DNA of 64,000 nucleotides, taken from assembly GCF_900156605.1 (NCBI RefSeq), contig NZ_FTOA01000005.1, forward strand, positions 62,001 through 126,000, given 5' to 3'. Shown here piece after piece: positions 29,275 through 38,376 of this stretch (its first letter is position 1; each line of letters starts with the position of its first letter). Under the pieces are notes generated by a model that made no database searches, was not told the origin of the DNA, and saw nothing but the letters and a program-made list of their open reading frames with translations. The DNA is from Insolitispirillum peregrinum (lineage in GTDB: Bacteria > Pseudomonadota > Alphaproteobacteria > Rhodospirillales > Rhodospirillaceae). The position numbers were made by a program, and so were the translations under genes.

Positions 29275-30858
29275 TCACGACTGTGAATAGAGGGTGGCGG
29301 TCACCTTGTGGTGCTGATAGTCGTACACCTGCAGGGTCAGGGTGCTGTTCGACATCGACCCTGACAGGGTCAGCACCGACGATGCCCCGCCGTAAATGCC
29401 GGTGTTGGTAGCCCACAGCGGCACAGTGTTGCGGCTGTACAGCACCAGATTGCCATCGTTCTGCATCACCAGCCGTCCGGGCAACGGGTCCGCCGGGGTC
29501 GAGGCTCCCAGCGCGCTCCACAGGACGGTGCCGGTAGACGACAGCAGGCGCGGCCCCAGAACCGCGTCATTGATCAGGGTGGCGCTGCCATCAAGGGCGC
29601 TGATCGACTGCCCCGGCAGCAGAACATCATTCACCCGGCTGTCCAGGCGGTTGACGCTGGTCATTTCGCCCAGCAGGCTGCTTTGCAGCAGGATTTTGAC
29701 GGTGGCCAGCGACCAGCCGTTATGCTGCTGGGCAGCCAGCAGGATCATCAGCTTGGCAAGGGCGGCCATCGGGGTCATGTCGGCCGGGCTGAGGGCTCCG
29801 ACGGCGGGCAGCCAGGCTCCGGCGGCATAGGCGCTGTTGTTGACGGTGCCCTGCAGAACCTGCGTGCAGTCAACAATCACCACTCCGGCAGCATTGGCGC
29901 TGTCCAGCGCCTGATAGATGGCGCCCTGTGACGGCTGGTTGGGGTTGCCGGAGGGGAAATTGCCTTCGCCATAGGATTCCAGCACCAGCCCCTTGATGCC
30001 TTCGCCAACACAGGCCGTAATCAGTTTGGCCAGCATCGCCTGCGCCGGGGATGTCTGATACCACGCGGGCACGGCGTTGAACTGCATCACCGGCATGCTG
30101 TTGATGGCGGCGGTGATGGCGGTCAGTTGGGCCTGCACCTGCGCGACAACGGCGGGGGTGTCCAGACTGACGGCAGGCATCACCGGGCCGGGCAGGATGG
30201 TGTCCGGCACCAGATCAAAGGTGATGCCACATTCCGCCAACGCCGGATAGTTGGGCGAGGAAAAGGCGGCAAACTGGTTGGCGTTGGTCTTGACGGCCCG
30301 GTTACCACGGAACAGCGAGCCGTGGAAATAGACGCAGACTTCCGGCGTGCCGGTCTGGGCAGCGGCAACCGCACCGCAGACGTTCTGGAAGGCGTCGGTG
30401 TTGTACAACAGCCCCGACGGCGCGTTCTGGTCCGGCCCCTGATAGAACATCGGCAACTGCGAGCCGGTCAGGATGATCGGCTTGCTGATCACCGCCGTGG
30501 CAATGCCGTTGGCATCAAAGGCCGACAGCAGGAACGGCAGGGCGGTGCCGGTGAAGTCCATGGTGTCGGTGCCGTGCAGCACGATGAAGGCATCATAAGT
30601 GCTGTAGATGCCCAGAAGGTAACTGGCCAGCAGGCACCAGTCGGTCGGTTGCAGATTGGTGCTGTCGAGGGTGCCCGAGCTGGATTCCGGAAAGCTCAGA
30701 TCGGTGACATAGGTCAAGGTCACATCGGGGTAGCTTTGGGCAATGACCGGATCAAGGTAGGTCTGGCAGGCGGTCTTGAACTGTTCGGCTGACATCGGAG
30801 CCAGCGGGGTCCCGACGCAACTGATGGTGCCGCCGGTGTTGAGAACTGCAATCTGCAT
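29275..30858 (-). CDS. L-asparaginase fused to a bulb-type (GNA-like) mannose-binding lectin domain
   Basis: 527 aa. Residues 1-400 form an asparaginase/glutaminase fold: NTGGTIS (Thr11 nucleophile region), HGTDTM at 95-100 (Thr97-Asp98), ILTGSQLPMF, SLFRGNRAVKTNANQFAAFSSPN and VLESYGEGNFP. Residues about 412-527 are a B-lectin domain with one exact mannose-binding QxDxNxVxY motif, QNDGNLVLY at 466-474, and degenerate flanking repeats. There is no signal peptide, unlike periplasmic type II asparaginases. ATG 30858 is preferred (AGGGAT at good spacing); an open frame continuing to 30999 runs into the rnr terminator. Fusion of these two domains is rare to my knowledge. Together with the next gene it forms a cassette between a terminator and palindromic repeats. 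Confidence 0.88.
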   Translation of the reverse strand: MQIAVLNTGGTISCVGTPLAPMSAEQFKTACQTYLDPVIAQSYPDVTLTYVTDLSFPESSSGTLDSTNLQPTDWCLLASYLLGIYSTYDAFIVLHGTDTMDFTGTALPFLLSAFDANGIATAVISKPIILTGSQLPMFYQGPDQNAPSGLLYNTDAFQNVCGAVAAAQTGTPEVCVYFHGSLFRGNRAVKTNANQFAAFSSPNYPALAECGITFDLVPDTILPGPVMPAVSLDTPAVVAQVQAQLTAITAAINSMPVMQFNAVPAWYQTSPAQAMLAKLITACVGEGIKGLVLESYGEGNFPSGNPNQPSQGAIYQALDSANAAGVVIVDCTQVLQGTVNNSAYAAGAWLPAVGALSPADMTPMAALAKLMILLAAQQHNGWSLATVKILLQSSLLGEMTSVNRLDSRVNDVLLPGQSISALDGSATLINDAVLGPRLLSSTGTVLWSALGASTPADPLPGRLVMQNDGNLVLYSRNTVPLWATNTGIYGGASSVLTLSGSMSNSTLTLQVYDYQHHKVTATLYSQS

Positions 30859-31000
30859 GATCATCCCTGTTTGATGGAGTGCTTTTTTTACCGCATAGGG
30901 TGTTTTGACGATCAGTCTGTTTTCTCGGGTTGTATATGGGGTGCCTTTAAAAGTTTTCCTGCATGACATGATTCCCGTATAAATGGTTCTTTCGGCCATG

Positions 31001-31038
31001 AAAAAAGCGGGAAGCGAGGAGATACCCCGCTTCCCGCC
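31001..31038 (-). terminator. Rho-independent terminator of rnr
   Basis: On the minus strand GCGGGAAGCG, an 11-12 base loop and CGCTTCCCGC are followed by six T. It lies 36 bases after the rnr stop and insulates the asparaginase-lectin cassette from rnr. Confidence 0.9.
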
Positions 31039-31073
31039 TGACTGTCACACAGGTGCTCCGGCAGCCTGCACGA

Positions 31074-33539
31074 TCAGGATTCGGTGGTTCCGGCGTCCTT
31101 TTTCCGGCGACCCGTGGTCCCCGGCTCAAAGCGCACAACCCGCTTTTTGCCCGCCCGTTCCAGCTTTTTGCCGCCGGTCTTGTTAAAGGCCTTGTTCTTG
31201 ACCCCACCCACCCGCAGGGGGGTGAAGTGCTTGCGCGGGCCTTCTTCTTCTTCGACCCGGTCGCCACGCGGCTTGCGGCCAAGGCTGGAGGGCCGTTCGA
31301 TGCCGTCCCCCTCGTCGTCGTCGCCATAGCTGCGGTCGAACGGGCTGCTTTTCGGCGGGCGGGCCGCCGGGCGCATGGTGCCGTTGGGCACCAGTTCAAA
31401 CAGCATGCCGCCGGTGACCGGATCGGCCTGACGCATGATCACCGTCACCCGCTGGCCGACCTGAAATTCCCGTCGGCCCTTGCGCCCGACCAGCGCATGG
31501 CGGGCTTCCTCGTGGACATAGAAGTCATCGGGCAGGGTCGAAATCGGCACCAGACCGCTGGCGCCGGTTTCGTCCAGCTCGACGAACAGGCCAAAGCGGG
31601 TGGCGCTGCTGATGCGACCGGCAAAGGTCGCCCCGACGCGATCGGCGAGGAACTGGGTGGTATAGCGTTCGATGGCGTCGCGTTCGGCGGCAGCGGCACG
31701 GCGTTCGGTCATCGAGATGTGCTCGCCGATGGCCTCAAGCTCGTTGCCCTGCTCGTCCTGCAATCCTTCAGGCCCCAGCTTCAGGGCGCGGATCAGCGCC
31801 CGATGGACCAGCAGGTCGGCATAGCGGCGGATCGGTGACGTGAAGTGGGCATAGCGGTGCAGGCCAAGGCCGAAGTGGCCCCGGTTTTCCGGCCCGTACA
31901 GCGCCTGTGCCTGGGTGCGCAGCACCACCTGATTGACCAGATGCTCGTTCGGGGTGTCCTTCACCCTGGCGAGAACGCTGTTGAAGTTCTGCGCCCGCAA
32001 AGCTCCGGTGGCGATGGTCAGGTTGAGGGACTTGAGGAATTCGCGCAGCGAATCCACCCGTTCCAGCGTCGGTTCGTCGTGCACGCGGTACATGCAGGGA
32101 GTATGGTGCTGTTCCAGCGTCTCGGCGGCGCAGACGTTGGCGGTGACCATGAATTCTTCGATCAGCTTGTGCGAGTCGAGGCTGGTGCGCGGGACGATGC
32201 CCAGCACTTCGCCTTTTTCGCCGATCAGCACCTTGCGTTCGGGAATTTCGATGTTCAGCGCGCCGCGCTCGTCGCGATAGGCGCGCAGGGCCTTGTAGGC
32301 GCCATACAGCGGGCCGATCACCGAGTCCATCAGCGGGGCAACGGCCAGATCGGGCACGCCTTCGATGGCGGCCTGCACCTGTTCATAGGTCAGGCGGGCC
32401 ACCGAGCGCATCAGGCCGCGGACGAACTGATGGCGGATCTTGCGGCCTTCGGCATCAATCCAGAAATGGACCGCCATGCACGGACGGTCTTCGTCCGGGC
32501 GCAGCGAGCACCAGCCGTTCGACAGCTTTTCCGGCAGCATCGGCACCACCCGGTCAGGGAAGTACACCGAGTTGCCACGCTCATAGGCGGTCTGATCAAG
32601 GGCGTCGCCGGTCTGCACGTAATGGGCAACGTCGGCAATGGCCACCAGACAATGCCAGCCACCGTCTTCCGACGGTTCTGCCCACACCGCATCGTCAAAG
32701 TCGCGGGCGTCGGAGCCGTCGATGGTCACCAGCGGGATATCGCGCAGGTCGGCACGGGTGCCAAGCTCGGTGACGCCCTTGGCCTGCTCGGCCTGTTCCA
32801 GCGCATCCTGTGCGAACTGGCAGGGGATGCCGTGCGAATGGATGGCGACCAGACTGACCGCCTTGGGATTGCCCATCGAACCGAGGTTTTCGGTCACTTT
32901 GGCCTGACGCAGGCCGAAACGGCGACCGGGCAGCAGCTCGGCTTCGACCAGATCGCCCGGACCGGCGGTTCCGGCATCGCCACGGGCGACCAGATAGTCC
33001 TGCTTGTCGCGCTTGTCGGTCGGACGCAGCAGCAGGCCGTTGACGCCGGTATCGAGCATCCCCAGCACCCGCGCCGGGGCCGAGGCCAGCGCCTTCAGCA
33101 CGCGGGCTTCATAGCTGTAATCGCCAGTCGCCTGCAGGCGGGCGAGGATCTTGTCGCCGATGCCAACCGCACTCAGGCCCTGACGCACCGGCAGCACGTA
33201 AATGCGCGGCGGCGGCATGTCACGGGCTTCCGGGTCTTCCGGGTGCCAGTTAAGCGGGCGGGCCAGCAGCTCGCCTTCGGCATCGGCACCGGTGATTTCC
33301 AGCACGGCCACTTCGGGCAGCAGGCCGGGCTTGTGGACTTTACGCTTGTGCCCGCGCTGGATCGATCCTTCCTGCTCCAGATCCTTCATGATCTGGCGCA
33401 GCATCGGGCGCTGCTCGGCATTCAGGTTGAACGCGCGGGAGATTTCCCGTTTTCCCACCTTGCCGGGGCTTTCCAGAATGAATTCCAGAACCTGAGCCTT
33501 GGTCGGCAGGGGGATGATTTTCGGGGTGTGTTTCTTCAA
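31074..33539 (-). CDS. rnr: Ribonuclease R
   Basis: Cytosolic 3'-5' exoribonuclease of the RNB family that degrades structured RNA. 821 aa with order: winged-helix-like N-terminus (LEFILESPGKVGKREISRAF), cold-shock domains, RNB catalytic domain with DIPLVTIDGSDARDFDDAVW (metal-binding Asp residues) and S1 domain (GATFAGRISSATRFGLFVEL). A Lys/Arg-rich tail follows, interrupted by acidic EEEEG. The likely start is TTG at 33539 since no ATG or GTG fits the conserved N-terminus; it lies 17 bases after topA. topA-rnr order is common in alphaproteobacteria. Confidence 0.95.
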   Translation of the reverse strand: MKKHTPKIIPLPTKAQVLEFILESPGKVGKREISRAFNLNAEQRPMLRQIMKDLEQEGSIQRGHKRKVHKPGLLPEVAVLEITGADAEGELLARPLNWHPEDPEARDMPPPRIYVLPVRQGLSAVGIGDKILARLQATGDYSYEARVLKALASAPARVLGMLDTGVNGLLLRPTDKRDKQDYLVARGDAGTAGPGDLVEAELLPGRRFGLRQAKVTENLGSMGNPKAVSLVAIHSHGIPCQFAQDALEQAEQAKGVTELGTRADLRDIPLVTIDGSDARDFDDAVWAEPSEDGGWHCLVAIADVAHYVQTGDALDQTAYERGNSVYFPDRVVPMLPEKLSNGWCSLRPDEDRPCMAVHFWIDAEGRKIRHQFVRGLMRSVARLTYEQVQAAIEGVPDLAVAPLMDSVIGPLYGAYKALRAYRDERGALNIEIPERKVLIGEKGEVLGIVPRTSLDSHKLIEEFMVTANVCAAETLEQHHTPCMYRVHDEPTLERVDSLREFLKSLNLTIATGALRAQNFNSVLARVKDTPNEHLVNQVVLRTQAQALYGPENRGHFGLGLHRYAHFTSPIRRYADLLVHRALIRALKLGPEGLQDEQGNELEAIGEHISMTERRAAAAERDAIERYTTQFLADRVGATFAGRISSATRFGLFVELDETGASGLVPISTLPDDFYVHEEARHALVGRKGRREFQVGQRVTVIMRQADPVTGGMLFELVPNGTMRPAARPPKSSPFDRSYGDDDEGDGIERPSSLGRKPRGDRVEEEEGPRKHFTPLRVGGVKNKAFNKTGGKKLERAGKKRVVRFEPGTTGRRKKDAGTTES

Positions 33540-33556
33540 GGGAATTGAGCCTTACG

Positions 33557-36328
33557 TTATTCGCTCGCCGTTTTTTTGGCGGCAGTTTTTTTGGCAGTGG
33601 TTTTGGGGGCGGCCTTGGCTGTGCCGCTCTTGGGGGCAGCAGCCTTTTTGGTCACCGTCTTTCTGGCCGTTTTGGGCGCGGCCGCCGCCGGAGCATCATC
33701 AAGGTCAAACGGAGGCAGATCGTTCTCTGCATCGTTTGTTGCCGCATCGCTGGCTGCCGCCTTTTTGCGGCTGGTGGTTTTCTTCGGGGCGGCCTTTTTG
33801 GGCTCGGCCTTGGCCTTGGCCGGGCCGCCGTCCTTGGCCACCTTGGCCGCCAGCAGGGCGACGGCCTGTTCAAGGGTCAGGGCGTCCTTGTCACTGCCAC
33901 GGGGCAGGGTGGCGCGCACCTTGTTGTGTTCAACATAGGGGCCATAGCGGCCATCATGCAAGGTAATCGGTTTCTGGTCGGCCGGATGCGGGCCGATTTC
34001 CTTCGCCGGAGCCTTTTCGCGCGTTTTGGCGGCCGCCAGCAGGTCAACGGCGCGGTTGATGCCGATTTCCAGCACGTTGTCTTCGCGCAGGTTGACGTAC
34101 TTGTCGCCATGCTTGAGATACGGCCCGAAGCGGCCAAGCCCGGCGAGGATCATTTCGCCGGTTTCCGGGTGAATACCAACCTCACGCGGCAGCGACAACA
34201 GCGACAGCGCCTTTTCCAGATCCATCTCCGCCGGAGACTGGCCCTTGGGCAGGCTGGCGCGCTTGGGCTTTTTCTTGCCTTCGGCTTCGCCCAACTGGAC
34301 ATAGACGCCGTAGGGACCCTTGCGCATGGTCACCAGCAGGCCGCTGGCCGGATCGGTGCCCAGTTCGCGCTCGCTGGCCTCGTCGCCGCCGCCATCCTGA
34401 CCGTCGCCGGTGCCCAGCGGGCGGGTATAGCGGCACTCGGGATGGCGGGAACAGCCGATGAAGGCGCCGAACTTGCCCAGCTTCAGCGACAGGCGGCCTT
34501 CGCCGCAGGTCGGGCACTTGCGCGGGTCGTGGCCGTCTTCGCGGGTCGGGAACAGGTGCGGGGCGAGATCGGCATCAAGGGCGTCAAGGACCTCGGAAAT
34601 GCGGAGGTTTTTGGTGCCCTCCACATAGCTCATGAAGTCCTTCCAGAAATTGCGCAGGACGGTCTTGTAGTCGAGCTGACCGCCCGAGATGTCGTCAAGC
34701 TGGTTTTCCAGATCGGCGGTGAAGGTGTAGCCGACGTATTTCTCAAAGAACTTTTCGAGGAAGGCGGTGACGATCCGGCCCCGGTCCTCGGGCACAAAGC
34801 GGCGCTGGTCCAGCTTGACGTAATCGCGGTCCTGCAACACCTGCATGATCGAGGCGTAGGTGGACGGGCGACCGATGCCCAGTTCTTCCATCCGCTTGAC
34901 CAGACTGGCTTCGGAATAGCGCGGCGGCGGCTGGGTGAAATGCTGTTCCGGCAGGATGGCGGCAATGGCGGTGGCATCGCCCTCGGCCAGCGGCGGCAGG
35001 ATGCGGCCATTTTCGTCGTCGCCGTCGCCCGCGTCGTCGAGGTCTTCGCGGTACAGCTTGAGGAAGCCGTCAAACACCACCGTCGAGCCGGTGGCGCGCA
35101 GCACCACCGCCCCGGTCGGGTCGGCAACGTCAACGCTCATCTGGTCGAGCAGGGCGCTTTCCATCTGGCTGGCGACGGTGCGCTTCCAGATCAGTTCGTA
35201 CAGGCGGAACTGGTCGTGATCCAGCGCGTCGCGCACGTCGGCGGGCTTCAGGAACACGTTGGTCGGGCGGATGGCTTCGTGGGCTTCCTGAGCGTTTTTC
35301 TGTTTGGTCTTGTAAACGCGCGGGCTGGCCGGAACCAGCTTCTCGCCCCACACCTGACCGATCAGCACGCGGGTATCGTGGATCGCCTCGGGGGCCATCT
35401 GCACGCCGTCGGTACGCATATAGGTGATCAGACCGATGGTTTCGCCGCCGACGGTGACGCCTTCGTACAGGCGCTGGGCGAGGGTCATGGTCTTGGTGGC
35501 CGAGAAATACAGCTTGCGGGCGGCTTCCTGTTGCAGGGTCGAGGTGGTGAACGGTGCCGCCGGGTGGCGCTTGACGTTCTTGCGCTCGATCGACTTGACC
35601 GCCAGCGCGGCGCTGGCAATGGCCTGACGGGCGCGCTCGGCGGCGGTGGCGTCGGGCAGGTCCAGCTTGTCGAGCTTCTGGCCATCCAGATGGGTCAGGC
35701 GGGCGGTGAACGGCTTGCCCTGCGGTGACAGCAGGTTGGCGGCCACGCTCCAGTATTCCTGCGTGCGGAAGGCCTCGATTTCGGCTTCGCGTTGACAGAT
35801 CAGGCGCAGCGCTACCGACTGCACCCGGCCAGCCGAGCGCGAGCCGGGCAGCTTGCGCCACAGCACCGGCGACAGGGTAAAGCCGACCAGATAGTCCAGC
35901 GCCCGCCGCGCCAGATAGGCATCAATCAGTTCCTGATCGAGATCGCGCGGATTGTTGATCGCGTCGGTGACGGCGGCCTTGGTGATGGCGTTGAACGTCA
36001 CCCGCTTGATGGTGGTGGTGTTCAGCGCCTTGCGCCGCTTCAGTTCCTCCAGCACATGCCAGGAAATGGCCTCTCCCTCGCGATCCGGGTCAGTTGCGAG
36101 GAACAGTTTGTCGGCCTTTTTGACCGCCTGCACGATTTCCTTCAGATGCTTTTCCGACCGGGCATCCGTCGCCCAATCCATCGCAAAGTCTTCATCCGGG
36201 CGTACCGAGCCATCCTTGGGCGGCAGGTCGCGGATGTGACCAAACGACGCCAGGACGGTAAAGTCCTTGCCGAGGTACTTGTTGATGGTTTTGGCCTTGG
36301 CCGGGGATTCGACGATCAGAACGTTCAT
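33557..36328 (-). CDS. topA: DNA topoisomerase I
   Basis: Relaxes negative supercoils by transient single-strand breaks. 923 aa from ATG 36328, whose MNVLIVESPAKAKTINKYLG is the family N-terminus; an ATG 14 codons upstream lacks a ribosome site. Toprim acidic residues in ATDPDREGEAISWH, the active-site Tyr in LITYMRTDGVQ, and one Cys4 zinc finger (CPTCGEG...GCSRHPEC) are visible. Three further repeats follow (GPYVQLGE, GRFGPYLKHGDKYV, GRYGPYVEHNKV) and the protein ends in a long Lys/Ala-rich tail, typical of alphaproteobacteria. Confidence 0.96.
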   Translation of the reverse strand: MNVLIVESPAKAKTINKYLGKDFTVLASFGHIRDLPPKDGSVRPDEDFAMDWATDARSEKHLKEIVQAVKKADKLFLATDPDREGEAISWHVLEELKRRKALNTTTIKRVTFNAITKAAVTDAINNPRDLDQELIDAYLARRALDYLVGFTLSPVLWRKLPGSRSAGRVQSVALRLICQREAEIEAFRTQEYWSVAANLLSPQGKPFTARLTHLDGQKLDKLDLPDATAAERARQAIASAALAVKSIERKNVKRHPAAPFTTSTLQQEAARKLYFSATKTMTLAQRLYEGVTVGGETIGLITYMRTDGVQMAPEAIHDTRVLIGQVWGEKLVPASPRVYKTKQKNAQEAHEAIRPTNVFLKPADVRDALDHDQFRLYELIWKRTVASQMESALLDQMSVDVADPTGAVVLRATGSTVVFDGFLKLYREDLDDAGDGDDENGRILPPLAEGDATAIAAILPEQHFTQPPPRYSEASLVKRMEELGIGRPSTYASIMQVLQDRDYVKLDQRRFVPEDRGRIVTAFLEKFFEKYVGYTFTADLENQLDDISGGQLDYKTVLRNFWKDFMSYVEGTKNLRISEVLDALDADLAPHLFPTREDGHDPRKCPTCGEGRLSLKLGKFGAFIGCSRHPECRYTRPLGTGDGQDGGGDEASERELGTDPASGLLVTMRKGPYGVYVQLGEAEGKKKPKRASLPKGQSPAEMDLEKALSLLSLPREVGIHPETGEMILAGLGRFGPYLKHGDKYVNLREDNVLEIGINRAVDLLAAAKTREKAPAKEIGPHPADQKPITLHDGRYGPYVEHNKVRATLPRGSDKDALTLEQAVALLAAKVAKDGGPAKAKAEPKKAAPKKTTSRKKAAASDAATNDAENDLPPFDLDDAPAAAAPKTARKTVTKKAAAPKSGTAKAAPKTTAKKTAAKKTASE

Positions 36329-36462
36329 GGACTGGGCGATGCCTTTGGTTGTGATGCCTTTGGCTGTCATGGGCGGCACCACTCGAAACCACGAGCGGCA
36401 CAGGATGCTTGAACCATACAGAGGAGACGTTTCCCCCAAGAAACAGCTCGGGGGCGTCTTCG

Positions 36463-37608
36463 TCAAGCCTCTGGCAACAGCGAGACCCGATGGCCGGGCA
36501 ACCGTTCCAGCCGCCCCGCCAGGTCAAGCTCCAGCAGGACAAAGGAGACTATCGAGGCAGACAATTGGCATTGCCGGATGATTTCGTCAACCGTCACCGG
36601 TGCCACAGACAGGTTCGACAGCACTTTTTCTCGTGCGGCGGCCAGTGCCGCAGGGGAAGGAGTCGATGCCGGACCAGCGGTAAAATCGCCGCCAGCCGGT
36701 TCCCGCAGCGGGCGATGGCGCGGATTGGCGACCTGTTCCAGCACGTCATCGATCCCCCGGCACAGGATGGCACCGTCGCGCAGCAACTGGTTCGGGCCTT
36801 CGCTGCGGCCATCGAGCGGGCTGCCGGGCACGGCCAGCACGTCGCGGCCCTGATCGGCGGCCAGCCGGGCGGTGATCAGCGAGCCGGAGCGCAACGAGGC
36901 CTCGGCCACCACCACCGCCCGGGCCAGACCGGAAATCAGCCGGTTGCGGCGGGGAAAATGGCGGGCCTGTGGTTCCAGATGGGGTGGCAGTTCGGAAATC
37001 AGCGCCCCTTGCGCGGCAATGGCGGCGTGCAGGCGGGCGTTTTCCGGCGGATAGACCACATTCACCCCGCCCGCCATCACCGCAATGGTGCCGGTATTCA
37101 GGCTGCCTTCGTGGGCGGCGGTGTCGATTCCCCGCGCCAGCCCCGAGGCAACGGCAAAGCCGTGCGCCCCCAGATCCATCGCCAGCTTGCGGCTGAACTG
37201 CTTGGCGCCCGCCGAGGCATTGCGGGTGCCGACAATCGCCACGCACGGACGGGACAGCAGGGCGACATCCCCCAGCACGTACAGGCAGGGCGGGGCATCA
37301 TCGACTTCGCGCAGCAGGGCCGGATACTCAGGCTCGCAGGCACACAGCAGGCGGGCACCGATCGCTTGCGCGGCCAGCAGTTCCTGTTCGGCAGCGGCGC
37401 GGCTGCACAGTTTGATCGGTTTGCTGCGGCCACCACTGCGGGCAAGCTCGGGCAGGGCCTCCAGCGCCCTGGCCGCGGTGCCGAACCGGTCGAGCAGGCG
37501 GAAAAAGGTGATCGGGCCGACGTTTTCGCAGCGGATGAGGCGCAGCCAATCCAGTCGTTCGGCGGCGCTGAGGGGGCGGATGGAGATCGTCATGATGGAA
37601 TTGACCAT
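36463..37608 (-). CDS. dprA: DNA-processing protein DprA
   Basis: Binds incoming single-stranded DNA and loads RecA during natural transformation; widely conserved even in species not known to be competent. 381 aa. The Rossmann-like core shows CVAIVGTRNASAGAKQFSRKL, GFAVASGLARGIDTAAHEGSL, TIAVMAGGVNVVYPPEN and RRNRLISGLA, all typical. A C-terminal winged-helix region (VTVDEIIRQCQLSASIVSFVLLELDLAGRLERLPGHRVSL) is present. ATG 37608 has CAGGA upstream, better than ATG 37593. Located between plsY and topA, the usual alphaproteobacterial order. Confidence 0.95.
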   Translation of the reverse strand: MVNSIMTISIRPLSAAERLDWLRLIRCENVGPITFFRLLDRFGTAARALEALPELARSGGRSKPIKLCSRAAAEQELLAAQAIGARLLCACEPEYPALLREVDDAPPCLYVLGDVALLSRPCVAIVGTRNASAGAKQFSRKLAMDLGAHGFAVASGLARGIDTAAHEGSLNTGTIAVMAGGVNVVYPPENARLHAAIAAQGALISELPPHLEPQARHFPRRNRLISGLARAVVVAEASLRSGSLITARLAADQGRDVLAVPGSPLDGRSEGPNQLLRDGAILCRGIDDVLEQVANPRHRPLREPAGGDFTAGPASTPSPAALAAAREKVLSNLSVAPVTVDEIIRQCQLSASIVSFVLLELDLAGRLERLPGHRVSLLPEA

Positions 37609-37736
37609 GCCGGTTCCTGTCAGGATGGTCAATGCTGCTGTGGCCGGAGGGGCCGAAAAGGACAGCGGGCGTCGTGCCGGTGGATGGCAGACGCCCGCAT
37701 TCCCTGGAGGTGCGGGCCTTGACTGTGACCCCACAG

Positions 37737-37875
37737 TACACGACAGGTGGGAAACAACAGCGGGCTACCGCTTGAACCCCCATTTTCTCTTTCACTATCA
37801 AGTCAACGGGGTCTGGGGCCCGAGGCCCCAGCGAGGTTTGGAGCGGCGCTCCATGATCCTGTTTTCTTTGTGACG
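37737..37875 (+). repeat. Interspersed element, family B, long form (copy B4)
   Basis: ACACGACAGGTGGGA, GCGGGCTACCGC and a T-rich run precede GGGGTCTGGGGCC/GGCCCCAG and GGAGCGGCGCTCC. Near-identical in order to copy B2 at 18719-18880. It sits just beyond the stop of the 73-codon gene and ahead of dprA. Confidence 0.72.
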
Positions 37876-37876
37876 A

Positions 37877-38098
37877 TCAGCCCGCGATGGCGGCGTAATC
37901 GACTTCGTAGGAATCGTTGTGCGGAACAGACTTGACGGTCTTTTTGATCAGGTCAACCACCACCTCTTCGGACACGCCGCCGGGGACATTGACCACTTCA
38001 TAGATCACCGACGACCCGCTGGTCGGGCCAGCGTCGGAATTGCGGTGTGCCTTGTTGACCAGACCTTCGCCAGCCACTTTGACCATTACAGAAGCCAT
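37877..38098 (-). CDS. Small protein of unknown function, 73 aa
   Basis: I do not recognise it. It has a good ribosome site (GGGAG nine bases before ATG), balanced composition and an ordered pattern: MASVMVKVAGEGLVNKAHRN, then SSVIYEVVNVPGGVSEEVVVDLIKKTVKSVPH, ending SYEVDYAAIAG. This reads as alternating beta strand and helix, a compact cytosolic fold without signal peptide or Cys pair. It stands alone between plsY and dprA, with family B repeat right after the stop. Length, start signal and codon use favour a real gene. Confidence 0.65.
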   Translation of the reverse strand: MASVMVKVAGEGLVNKAHRNSDAGPTSGSSVIYEVVNVPGGVSEEVVVDLIKKTVKSVPHNDSYEVDYAAIAG

Positions 38099-38319
38099 GA
38101 TCGAGCTCTCCCTCTCGCAAATGGAGCCTTGGTGTATATCGTCGCAGACCTGAGAGGGGGAGCGTCCCGCGCGGGCGGGCTCAGGGCCGCGAGCCTGTTA
38201 TTCTGATTACCGCAAAACCGCACGCGGGAAAAGGATATAATGCATGTAAAGTGATCAAGTGGAGGATGTGGTTGTTTTATGGGCATTGTGCCAGCGCGTC
38301 AACAGGTCGTGACAGCACA

Positions 38320-38354
38320 ACGGCGGCACAGGTCTCCCCATGCCGCCGTGTTGC
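38320..38354 (-). other. Hairpin beyond plsY
   Basis: ACGGCGGCA and TGCCGCCGT arms (9 bp) around a 12-base loop, 23-57 bases after the plsY stop. No T-run follows, so terminator function is only possible. The remaining gap to 38099 holds an AT-rich stretch but no gene I can support. Confidence 0.45.
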
Positions 38355-38376
38355 CAATATCCCGAAATGCCCGATT

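Noticed and set aside
29255-29521. Extended start of the NNCYAYG gene
   Set aside because: The extra 89 residues would overlap the lectin domain in another frame; ATG 29254 has AGGAG.
30859-30999. Extended start of the asparaginase-lectin gene
   Set aside because: It runs up to the rnr terminator hairpin and lacks a ribosome site; ATG 30858 starts the conserved fold.
33545-35728. 727-codon plus-strand open frame
   Set aside because: Antisense to topA; low-complexity composition and no recognisable domain.
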